Shown: positions 1 through 10,054 of the stretch, in pieces
Numbering within the stretch: the stretch's first letter is position 1
Layout: every line of letters begins with the position of its first letter
From: Stenopsyche tienmushanensis
Taxonomy: Eukaryota > Arthropoda > Insecta > Trichoptera > Stenopsychidae
Length of the DNA: 64,000 bases
NCBI GenBank assembly: GCA_008973525.1
Contig: WACJ01000520.1
Location: forward strand, 682,001 to 746,000
Direction: 5' to 3'
The notes under the pieces: model-generated
What the model saw: only the letters and a program-made list of their open reading frames with translations
Databases searched by the model: none
Told to the model about the DNA's origin: nothing
Position numbers and translations under genes: made by a program

Positions 1-188
1 CAGAAGAACCAACGATGGAATTTATGCATCACCATCTGAACCTATTCTATGACCCGATATAGAATGAATTGAATAGGCGAGCTATCCTGAAGCAACAGCG
101 AAGGTGAAGACCACCTCCCTCTATGTAATAAAGGTAAATATAATTTCAATGTGATTCTAACTGGAAGTTTAAATTAAAATGCGTGTAC

Positions 189-931
189 CATTGTCTACAG
201 TGTCCAAGTCCCAAGTGTTGAAGGAAGGTAACGCTAACGATCGCACCCATCTATCAGGATAGAGCTTCAACCACGTGTCGTCTCCCAGCAACACCGCCTT
301 GCCACCGCGTGCTGCGAGCTGCGAATAAAAGATAAACGATACAGTAAACTCAGAGCACAGGGCATTTACGGAACAGGACGAGTCGACTGACCTGATCTAT
401 GACGTTGTCTTCGTTTATTTCCGAGCTGGCAAAGTTGGAGCCCGCGTCGACGAAGGTTGGCAGGGACCCCGTCGTCAGCCCCTTGAGGCGCTGCAACGTC
501 GTCGTCGGGGGATCAGCGAGGAACTCATAGAGACGGGTGCGGTCGGGATGCGCCCGCTGCAGCTCTGTCAGGATCCGCAGTCGATTGCGGTTGGGAGGCG
601 GATTGGGGGAATCGTCGTAGGCCGCGAACTCGTACTTGAGTGCATCGACAACGAGCACAACGGCGCGCCCCCGCTTCGGAGGACAAGCGCGAGTGGAGGC
701 GTTGACGTCGTGCAGAAGCGAGGCGAGCCTGTCAGTAGACGAGCAGAGACCGTCGGCGCCAGCCTCTCTCGGGCCACAGGGGATATCCGCGTACGGCTGA
801 CACAGGGTGCGCTCCGTCTGCGCCGCGCGACTCAACAAGAAACCGCGAGTGAACATCACCACCGCCGACACCACCAGGTAACACACCCACGCCAGAAACA
901 GCGCATAGCTCCACTGCCCGCCCTTACCCAT
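189..931 (-). CDS. PIGO: GPI ethanolamine phosphate transferase 3 (PIG-O), N-terminal part, truncated by window edge
   Basis: PIG-O transfers ethanolamine phosphate to the third mannose of the GPI precursor in the ER membrane. Exon 1 is 931-392 (180 codons, phase 0) and exon 2 is 318-189 (43 codons plus one base); both junctions are GT-AG. An N-terminal membrane segment (about residues 8-28, with LFLAWVCYL) is followed by the alkaline-phosphatase-like core: VVLVVDALKYEFA with the metal-site Asp, then DPPTTTLQRLKGLTTGSLPT, DAGSNFASSEI, and in exon 2 GDDTW, PSFNTWDLDTVDNG. These are PIG-O family hallmarks and distinguish it from PIG-N and PIG-G. The start is the ATG at 931, since the upstream in-frame codon at 943 is GTG. 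A second ATG at 939 is out of frame. Most of the protein, including the multi-pass C-terminus, lies beyond position 1; 1-188 is read as intron. Confidence 0.93.
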
Positions 932-2126
932 CTTTTCATTCACAAATATTATTTTCTCCGAGACCCGTGTCAGACGCGACCGGCATTGCCTTCCTCTGCC
1001 GCGATCTCTCTCTTATCAATTTTTGACTGTGTTACCATAACCAAAAATTAACCCCAATTTTACACTCGCATTACAATTTTATGCTCACACATCTGTCAAA
1101 CGACTTGTATACAACTAAATAATATTTTTTTTAAATATATAAACATTTTAAAATAAAAAGGACATCTAAAATCTGCATGAATGATAACGGACGCCTTATT
1201 CTATTTATATATTATTAAGTATATTAGTAAAATGTTCACAAAAAATATAATATGTATCACGCGGTAGAAATACATTTTTAAGGTGTAGTTTTTTTATAAA
1301 ACAGTCAAATTTGTATTTTGAATGATCTACATTTAACAAAAAATAAATAATTCCCAACAAAATGAAACTGTTTGCTTATCTCAGTTAAGATTTGTAATGA
1401 ATCTCAGATAACGATAGAGCTCGTTAAATATTCCAGTCAATATTTATTTTACCTAGATTTATGTTGACGTAAAATAATTAAATAGTGAATCTTAATATTT
1501 TTACTACGCAATTGTTGATAAACTGCTGCTGACAAATATTTTAAAATTAAATAAAATACAGTGTAAAAATAGTATTTTTTGCTATTAATGTCAAAGATAT
1601 TTTTGTATGAACGCCAATATATAGTCTTATTATATTTGATATATTGATATAAAGTAATCTTTGTAGATTAAAAACTTTTGCTACACATAATATCAAGGTA
1701 TTAAATTTTTTATTGTATAAAAATAATTTCTTCAATTTATATAACTTAACTAATCAATACTTTAACTAATTTACGGGCATTAAAAAATAATATAATTGCA
1801 GAACGTTCGCATTTAAAAATATTTAAGTCGATGGAGGGTATATTAAGTTTGCGACTTTGCAACATCGCGTTGAACGTCGAAGTTTGCAGTTCGCTACTTT
1901 ACCGACATGAAACTGACAGCTGACGGCAGGTCTGCGTTATGACATCGGGAGAGATTCATCCTAATCATCGCGCGCAAGCGAAAAGTTCGACGGTCGACCC
2001 GACTCCTTAATATGTTTCCGTTTTCGACGCCAGCTCGCAGTCTCGTTCGCCGAGATAGTGTTCTTTATCGAAGGTCTTCGTTAACCTCGACGTAGCGCAT
2101 CCGTTACGAATGCCAAATCTCCGACG
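932..2126. promoter_or_regulatory. Intergenic region between divergent PIGO and EFCAB14-like gene, with uORF-rich leader
   Basis: PIGO is transcribed leftwards and the EFCAB14-like gene rightwards, so this 1.2 kb must hold both promoters. The middle (1050-1800) is very AT-rich with nothing recognisable. From about 1830 the sequence turns CpG-richer, as expected of a promoter and 5' leader. That leader holds four short upstream ORFs: 1907-1942, 1939-2010, 2012-2095 and 2110-2211. The last overlaps the main ATG at 2127 out of frame. No transcription start can be assigned by eye. Confidence 0.4.
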
Positions 2127-2502
2127 ATGTCGATCAAAGCCAATAACAACAAGGAGACCTTCAAGCTTCTCGATGTGTCGAGCGACACGGACTCGGACAA
2201 TTTACAAATAGAAATTGTCCCGCGAAAACGACGCGTCAATAGGTGATTTGCAGTGTTATATTGGTGAATTTAAAGGACGAGCGATCGACAGTGGGATATC
2301 TAAACAGCATTCGTTTGTCGTTTTAGGAGTCGCCGAGGGAGAAGCAATCAACGATCGGAAGGCGGCAGAAGCGAAGCATGGGGGCAAAGAGCCGCGACGA
2401 TAGGAATAACAATCGCTCTACTCGCGTGGCTAGCCATCCTCTCTTGGGCGGCTGCTGCGCTAGAGGCGGACACTCGACGATTGGACGCGGCTCTAAAAGA
2501 AG
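2127..2502 (+). CDS. EFCAB14-like protein, alternative N-terminal exons (isoform A)
   Basis: Two coding exons, 2127-2242 (phase 2) and 2327-2502 (phase 1), separated by an 84-base GT-AG intron (AATAG/GTGATT and TTTTAG/GAGTC). Without splicing the frame stops at a TGA just past the donor. Together they encode 97 residues: an acidic Ser/Asp stretch (KLLDVSSDTDSDN, residues 13-25), a basic run (PRKRR and SRRGRSNQR), a membrane segment at about 61-83 (ATIGITIALLAWLAILSW) and the start of a heptad-like helix (EADTRRLDAALKE). The basic flank before the membrane segment predicts type II topology. The strong donor at 2503 is in phase 1, matching the acceptor at 28703, so the exon can join the shared exons and skip exon 1B. 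The linkage across about 26 kb is inferred from phase and architecture; it could instead be a separate gene. Confidence 0.55.
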
Positions 2503-2884
2503 GTAATCACTCTAACATACATATTTATTTTCAGCCAGACAACAATATACAATTTATTATTGAAATTATTTCATATTTATCTCCATATGGCTAGACGGTA
2601 TATTTTTGTTTTTTATATTATTATAGACCCGTTGCATTCAATTTATACACAGATACATTATTATCAATTCCAGATTAGATATCTTTTCATCTAGTAAGAT
2701 TTAAAGATATGATTTTAAATGTTATATTTCAAACAATATGAATACTTCGTGGATTTCTGAATGATATTTATTGAGACACATTCACTCCTGTTAAGGGGAA
2801 TGCTGTAAAACCTACACAGGCTCGTCAACATTTTTTTATGCATTGAACACACTCTACATTGTCTGTTGAACTGTATTTAGGAAG

Positions 2885-3240
2885 TGCATTTCTATATTTC
2901 TTGCCATTTGCAATCCATCTTTAATTGTTTTTGCATTATTGCATCGTTGAAATATGACCAAAACTTTCAGTATCACTATTGATTTTCTTTCATAGGAGAC
3001 CCATTTCATCAGCATTAAAAATCTGTTCAGGCGATTTAGACCTTACTTCAATTGTTTTAGTTAATTTTTGAGGATTTTCTTCTGCAGCTTTCATGTCTCC
3101 AGATCTACTTTCACCTTTCATTTTAATTTTGTGTAAAGAATTTAGCTTTTTATACTCTCAAGCTATCCCTTACTTACTAAAAATCAGCATCTTGATTTAT
3201 TGCTGGTTGATTAAATGATTGTAAATTATTTTAGCCTTTT
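2885..3240 (-). mobile_element. Tigger/pogo (jerky-like) transposase fragment
   Basis: On the minus strand a decayed frame reads SPEQIFNADEMGLL preceded by MKAAEENPQKLTKTI. This matches the FNADETGLFW block that carries the first catalytic Asp of pogo/Tigger transposases. A stop follows directly and further stops occur on both sides, so it is inactive. It lies in the long first intron of the EFCAB14-like gene. No terminal repeats were found for this copy. Confidence 0.75.
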
Positions 3241-4044
3241 CTCATGTAGCAAAACTGTCTATTGGTAATCCTTTTTGGTTATTATTTTCATATTTTCTAC
3301 ATTTGCACTGTGTGTGCGTTTCGTACATGTTGCACTCATTAAAGAAATTGTTTTTCTAGTTAATTTTGGATTGGACAAAATAGATCTAGAAAAAAGTTAT
3401 ATGCATTTTTAAAACCCAATTTTTCAATAATAATATTTTAGACGTATCTTTAATTACATGTCAAATTGACGTTACGATGTACGGCTACAATGCAAGATTA
3501 GTTTTAAAACCAAAACAAAGTGTTAAAGGAGGGATAGGTGTATTTTATTAAGCATTAAAATATAGTTTGGACCTTTGTAAAAAAAATTATGTACACTAAC
3601 CGTGCAAAGAATGCCGAAAGTCTGTGAAATATGTAGAATTATCCTTCTTGCTGAATATCACCAGTCGAGCACGAGGATATAACTAATTGTCCCGCTCAAG
3701 ATGTGCTAATGGATTAAATAGCAACATTTAAAAATCCTGGAATAATGCCAAACATTTTGAATTTATTGTGCTCATGTAAAAGAAAATTGAAAACACATAT
3801 ATAGAACTTACAAAACATTTGCGTTTATAACGGTAGTGCCAAAAATACGTGCCATTTTTACATTTCTATTTAGAAAATTTATTAAAAAAAATAACGGGCG
3901 TAAGTTTTTTAATGTTTTATTTACTAAACGTTTTGAAACAGTCATTGTTCAATTTATTCTGACCAGTCATGCCATCTAGACTTTCTTCGTTATTGCAATA
4001 AAATAACGACAACAATATTTTCGACCGATTGTAAAATTTAAACA
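3241..4044. other. Intronic AT-rich stretch, nothing recognisable
   Basis: Sequence between the Tigger fragment and the dispersed repeat. No open frame, repeat copy or splice-bounded exon could be supported. Confidence 0.4.
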
Positions 4045-4185
4045 ACCCACCCAATCAGTCTTCTTCAGACAACTTCGTTTCATAATGAGAGTTTGTAATC
4101 GTTCTGTAGACTTGTTCAGATGTGACACCCGATCGTGCTCGATCGTCACATCAGCGGTCCGAAAAACGGACCGATTGGACACGCA
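4045..4185 (-). repeat. Dispersed repeat family 'SHYK', copy 1
   Basis: Read on the minus strand, this segment aligns by eye with 37610-37745 and 52400-52550. Shared blocks include CAATCGGTCCG, a GACGA..GAGC block, and ACTCTCATTA followed by AA(C/T)GAAGTT..C(C/T)GAAGAAGA. It is the most diverged of the three copies. The family is not recognised; it could be a SINE or part of a transposon coding region. Confidence 0.7.
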
Positions 4186-4492
4186 TACCTTGTGGCCACT
4201 CTGACCTCTTTTTAGTGCTTATTGTGGCGTTAAGCATTTTTATTTTGTATACTTAAATCTTTTTTTGTGCGATGAATGCGTTCCGCGAAAAATCGCGCAA
4301 AAAGGCTATGACTTATATAGAAAAAGTGATGAAAAGATGCGTTCCATGGATTTTAAAAACCGCATAACTTTGAAACAACTATATAAAATATGTCCAAAAT
4401 CGTACAAAAAAAGAGGAAAACAATAAGGCAATTAAAAAATAACATTTTTGGTAGTATTTAAAGGACGTCTTACATCATTGGTAAAATTTTAA

Positions 4493-4744
4493 GGATGTCT
4501 GACATCTGGCCACTCAAATGTCAGACATCTACTAGAAAAATACTGATTATTTTAATTACAAACTATCATCGCTGTATGATAATTTTCGTTGCGATTTTCG
4601 ATATGACTCAAAATCGCTTTCTTCTTCGGAAGAAATAGTATACCCAGTGTCAATATCATCATTGTTCTGTGTAGATTTTCTCTTTCCAACAATATAATTC
4701 ATCACTATAGCGCGTGGTCGTATATTCAGGGATAGCAGATGCAA
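4493..4744 (-). repeat. Perfect 12-bp hairpin and adjacent acidic short ORF, possibly piggyBac-like
   Basis: GATGTCTGACAT at about 4493 is followed after a 12-base loop by its exact reverse complement ATGTCAGACATC. Just beyond it on the minus strand is a 62-codon frame with an acidic Ser-rich stretch (YTISSEEESDFES), reminiscent of the N-termini of some piggyBac transposases. No TTAA-bounded ends or catalytic domain were found, so the element class is a guess. Confidence 0.25.
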
Positions 4745-4889
4745 TGTGATTTATACAGTCCCAAATTATTATTTTTTTTCCAAATTTCTGTTAGTGTTAT
4801 ATTTGGGTAGCTTATTCCTGGAATGTTTGCGCTAGAAAATTTAAATAAAAGGGTTAAATGTAAATTGGGGTATGGTCGCATTTGATAGA

Positions 4890-5190
4890 TTTAAGAGCAT
4901 ATGGTGGTTAGGTGTCCCGGGCCGCCGCCGGCGCTGCTATCGATTATCGCCGGTCGGAAAAGCGCGCCAGTGCCTGCGGGAAATCTCTCAGTGCGCTCGC
5001 GATCGCGTCGCCCGCCTGTCGCGTCCGCTGCGATAAATCGCCTGCTGCGATATCGATTACCCCGCGACCGATCTGTCGTCATAAACAAATCCTTTTTGAA
5101 TTGTAATCGACGTGCTTCGATCGAATCGGCACCGATACATCGTATTCGTCTCGAGTGTTCAGTGTCAATTGTAATAATAACCCTTAGGAT
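4890..5190. promoter_or_regulatory. CpG- and GC-rich island inside the long intron
   Basis: A sharply GC-rich block with many CpG and CGATCG-like words sits in otherwise AT-rich intron. It has short open frames on both strands (for example 4901-5209 +), but none shows a recognisable motif or a convincing splice-bounded exon. A third promoter, an enhancer or a non-coding exon would all fit. Confidence 0.3.
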
Positions 5191-7724
5191 TTTGATTATG
5201 TTTCATTAGGCGATTAGGGTGGAAAATTATTCAAAATGGAAATGTATTCAAAATAGGATGTGTTTTGTATGATTTTTTGTTTTTCTCCATGTGTTCTATG
5301 GAGTGCGCAAATGTCACACAATTTCGTGCAGTGGTATTAAATTTGCATACATTAAAGGCACAAATTGTATGTATGCTAATATGCTTGTCGTTTGATTCGT
5401 TTAATTGAGAATTTAAAATAGGTACTATCTTCAGCTTTGGGATTTAACCCCGCCCTTTGACCTTTCAGCTGAAAGATTTGATCTATCAAACAACAGTAGA
5501 TGCGCGACAAACATCTCCCAAATATCGACTGTATTCAATCCAATCATTCAAACGTTGTTCTATATAATTATAATATTGTTTATATTCGATGCAAATTTGT
5601 GTGATTATTAAAAGATTGGGAATCGCCATGTCAAAAACCGCACCCCTTTAATTCCACCGCTATGTTTTTGTATACATTCGGCTTGACTCATGAAGTTCTT
5701 CGACGCCATAAATCGACCACCTGTTTTCATCAACGACATTTTTCAAAATAAAATCAACTCAATCATCAATTCAATCAGTCTTTCCTGCTTGCCATTAATG
5801 GCAACGACCCATTAGCAGCATACAAATTCATCATAAATTCATTGCATGGACAAAGATTGCTTTGTTCCATTTGGGCAAGGATAAAATCAAAATATTCAAT
5901 CTTTCGTGGTCGAAGATCTGATGCAACACGTATCGAACAAATGGATGCTCCAATCTTGTATTGATTTTCGATAACACAAGGGTCGTTCGTGCCGATAAAT
6001 TATCCGAGCGAGGACTTCTTCCACCGGCTCTGAAAACCCAGAAGACCGCATTTCGACGATACGACCCCTTAACATGACATCGATTTTGCGCAAATGTGGT
6101 CACAATCGGCATATAAAAAGGCTTAAACCATCCCGAATGTGATCAACGACGACAATAAAACAATACATAAAAAAAATGCGATCGCGAGATTATAAAAGAT
6201 TCGCGATAAGATCGCCAATTGAACCGTATAGAAACCAAAATGTGGTATTTTTTAAAGATGTACATGCAAATATGTACGTTAAATATCGTATCGTCGGCTC
6301 GAACGGGTGATAATTAATCGCCGATGTATTAGGGCGTTACACATGAACGTTCGGAATTCATTGTCGATGACGAAAATGCGTCACAATAATCTCCATTGGC
6401 TTCAATAGCATTTTGATAATGTTTAACTAAATTTTGTAAATCATTTTTATGAAAGTCCACACTTTTAGAACCTGTAAATTCTTCGAGCGTCTCATCCCGA
6501 TTTTAGAGCTTTTTGATGCATTAACTGCCCAGAAATTTTCCTGTTGTCGTATAAAATCCATTTTTATAACAAATAATACGATTCAAACATGGGGTTTATC
6601 GTTATGAATCATCAACGGAATGAAATGTTTTATACCAAATTACCCGGCATGCTTTGCAATGCCACACAAAGAAAGAACGTGTTTTATGTTTTGATTCTAT
6701 AAGTCGGAAAACATAACAAATCGACGGTTGTTAAGCTTTATTTATTTTAGCAACCACCAGACCAATATGCGCCAACATGGTGTATCCGCTAAACGTCTTG
6801 CATAACAAATTGCGTACACGACCACTATGCCTATGTTATTCGCCCAAGTGCAAACAATAAGTTGATAATTTTTTATCGCAATCGGATGAACGGTATAGCA
6901 GCGCATAAAATACGAACAAACAAACATTGATTTTTATATATTAGATTTATATTTTAGATTTACAAAAAATTAAGCGGTTGTTAGTTTCAAATTGTCGTTG
7001 ACTAACTGAAATTTCATGTGTAACTATGTAATATATTTCGGAATGGCATTCGACACTTGTGGCTTTTTGTTTAATAGGCGTTCCTACAGAAACACACACG
7101 ACAGATGGAAACAATGCATCGGGCCCTCCAATCTTTCGCTTATTAATTATCGCGGGATTAAAATCCTTATAAAATTATAGCAATCAAAATAAAACAATCA
7201 AAATAAAGCAATCGAAATAAAAACAAATAGCCTCATCATCATCATCGTCGCTATTGGCCATTCATCAACTCTCTGATTGATGTCTAATAAATTCATCGTT
7301 TTTATCAATCATGCGTCATATTAATTTTAATAATTTAATTTTGCACATATTTTGTTTAAATAAAGGCGCCCTTTGATGATACTAGCCCGTTCGTTCCCTT
7401 TTGGACATGCATGTGGTTGATGATTTTGTTTATGCATTCAATCACATCAAAATAATGCTTTAACGCGCCGCTTATTCGGGCCATAAGTTGAATTGATTTT
7501 GAAAAGTTCAACTGCATTTTTTCCCGACTTATATTCCGACGTGACGACAAAAATGTTGGTCATTGAATGCACGTTAATACCAAGATGATAAGGACGCAAT
7601 AATCAGACCAGACCAGGAAACAGGATAATTCTGAAATAATGCGTTTTTACTGGACTAAACTCGCTTTGGTTCTTAACTATTGTTATCGCCTTGATGGGGT
7701 GTCATATCCTTTGTCCTAACCCGT
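5191..7724. other. Intronic unique-looking sequence, no gene seen
   Basis: Moderately AT-rich, complex sequence without recognisable transposon motifs. All open frames are short and lack family motifs. It could hold regulatory elements of the host gene, but nothing decisive is visible. Confidence 0.4.
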
Positions 7725-7990
7725 TGATGAGGAATCCCGCATATACTGCGGACGGATTCGAGTGATAGAGAAAGAGTATTTTCGAAAGTAAATTCATCAA
7801 TTTTAAACTTCTATAAATGAATAGTTTTGTTATTAAAACTGTAAACACGCAAAGAAATTAACGAATATTGTGTGCTATCAAATATAAAAAAATGTTAAGG
7901 TTATTGATATACAAGATTGATTCACGCTGCGCGATACTGAGAGAAAAATGGATTTGTGTGACATAGCATCTACGTTTACGTCAATTTAAA
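7725..7990 (+). repeat. Dispersed repeat 'EYCVLS', truncated copy 1
   Basis: Contains CGAATATTGTGTGCTATCAA at about 7862 and, downstream, TGGATTTGTG..TGACATAGCATCTA. These align with the copies at 48400-48530, 50650-50880 (-) and 59830-60070. It shares GTTATTAAAACTG with the 48 kb copy. The reading frame seen in the better copies is broken here. Upstream CCGTTGAT..CGCATAT.TGCGG resembles 34317-34350 and 47935-47970. Confidence 0.6.
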
Positions 7991-8129
7991 ATGAATTCAC
8001 TAATCAAAGGATTAAATAGACTATATCCATAGGATATTATGGCATATGTATTGAGATGCCCGATATTATTATACATCCCAGTATTTAGTTTTTTCAGACG
8101 TAGGAAATCTGGAAACAATTGGATCATGG

Positions 8130-8765
8130 CATCGATCATAAATATTAATCATCATCATCATAGTGCAGCCACTAACAGTCCACTACAGAACTATGGGCCT
8201 CTTCAATATCCATTCACAGGAAGGGGTTACATCCATTTCGTCTGTGTCATACATTCACCTCCTCATTCGCTCGATATTGAAGGTAGCATTACCACCGAGT
8301 TTTATTTTGAACGCTCACCCAACGGGTATCCTGAGTGAACGTATTGACGAACACTTTCGCGAACGTCTCGATAAGGAGTTTGGGGTGTTTGTAAAGACTG
8401 AGTAGTTTTCATAGGGAGATGGTGGAAAACTACTCTAGACGACCTTTTTGACTCTACTGGAAAGGGCTTTCTGGAGTACAAGGAGTCCAGTCCCCCCTTT
8501 CCTCGCTAGGGCGCTGCCGGAGTAGGGTGAAGACATACGTGACGCTTAAGTGCATCTCGGATTCGCTCCTACACCAACTGAGGGTGTCTCCCCGTCACCG
8601 TACAACTTACCCGAGCGAATTCGAGACTGAGTGGTTTCGCCATTTTTTCAGGTTGCCCCTCTCAGTTCGGCGATTACAAAACGATATAGAAGTCAACGGA
8701 AGACAATTTTGTTTACGTTGCAAAGTGAAGTTTCTCATATGCATCCTTTCGAGGCCGTCTCTTTG
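8130..8765. mobile_element. Probable retroelement debris, moderately GC-rich
   Basis: At 8140-8250 the minus strand carries a CAT/ATG-repeat block followed by a GTGGACTGTTAGTGG-type word, like the 3' ends of common arthropod non-LTR elements (decayed frame IEEAHSSVVDC). The next 500 bases (8330-8765) are GC-richer than the surroundings, with no clean frame and no identified homology. The class of the second part is unknown. Confidence 0.35.
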
Positions 8766-9550
8766 ATGTTCTTCTTGTCCTTGTTCTGTTCCTGAAAAAA
8801 AAATCTTGGTTCCGAACCGAAATAGCGAATGATAAGCAAGTCTTGATTTGTAAAAGTAGTAGTAGTATTAGCTTGCTGTTTAAAGAGTATTTAAGTATTT
8901 ACTCTGTAAATATCTATAAGTAAAGTGGCCAATAGTTAAAATACATAAAATCGTATAAGTATAATAGTTAGGAGTAGTCAAATGTGGTTAGGCCGCAAAA
9001 AGTATTAGTCGAATTGTATTAGCAAGGGGTAGTTATGTCGCATCACAGTATTCGAACTTTGACGTTTAGTGCCTACCGGGCACAATCAAATAATATTTAA
9101 TTTGTCAGACTGGGAGTAACTGGAAAAAATATATAGACATAGCTGGAACGAATAGGTTAAGGTCAGGTATCAAGTAATATCAAATAGTCAGGTCCATATC
9201 AAATAGTTTCATAGTCAAGATTGTATTATAGGAGCAGTCGAAAGAGCATTTTGCTCCCAGTGTTCCCACGTTTATGTGATAGTAGGAGGTGGATGTGTGC
9301 CAGTATTTGTTAATTCACTTACCTTGGAAGCTTGGATTATTATGATCTTACTTGCGTTATTATCCTTGTTATAGTTCCTCTCAAGTGACGCGGTGGAGAT
9401 GTTCCATTTTTTTTGTGCAGATGTCATAAAAACAATGTTTTTCGGCGTCACTCGCGAATTTTATATACAAGTGAAGTCGGCGTTTCGTCAGAGCGAACGA
9501 ATGTAATTGCGCGGGGGAGAGTGCAGGGGGGGGGGTCCCCGGCGTTGAGG

Positions 9551-9656
9551 GTGCCGACAAGTCACAGAAAGAACTCAACGTATCACAGAAACGAATTATT
9601 TTCGCAAAGCGTATCGAGCGCCGAGTCGTTTTACCTCCGACTATCGGGAGAAGACT
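9551..9656 (+). repeat. 106-bp perfect direct repeat, copy 1
   Basis: Identical over 106 bases to 9949-10054, beginning GTGCCGACAAGTCACAG and ending GGGAGAAGACT. The 5' flanks of both copies are G/C-rich and similar (CCCGGCG.TGAG); the 3' flanks differ. No open frame is supported. Confidence 0.95.
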
Positions 9657-9948
9657 GAATGTTAAACTTTGACAATTATTGAAAGGTTTTTAAGTCCTTA
9701 ATTTTATTACAGTTAAGCGTCGATTGGGAACGGCCCACTGGAGGTAGAGAAAAGAAAGGCACAAAAAATGCATTTCTTTGAATTTCGATGTTTGCCATAA
9801 GCCGCATGTTTAGGCGATAACGAAGGATGAGATGTAATAAAATTTAGCATTATATTATAATGTTTCGCGTGTAATTTTCGTTAGGACAAGATGAAACGGT
9901 CTTACTGATGAAGGGGGCCCTGTCGGAGGGCGCAGCCCCGGCGGTGAG

Positions 9949-10054
9949 GTGCCGACAAGTCACAGAAAGAACTCAACGTATCACAGAAACGAATTATTTT
10001 CGCAAAGCGTATCGAGCGCCGAGTCGTTTTACCTCCGACTATCGGGAGAAGACT
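9949..10054 (+). repeat. 106-bp perfect direct repeat, copy 2
   Basis: Exact copy of 9551-9656, offset 398 bases. The 292 bases between them contain no recognisable gene. The layout could be a miniature terminal-repeat element or a recent local duplication. Confidence 0.95.

Noticed and set aside
548..1051. Plus-strand open frame of 167 codons opposite PIGO exon 1.
   Set aside because: Antisense shadow of a conserved GC-rich exon; no motifs.
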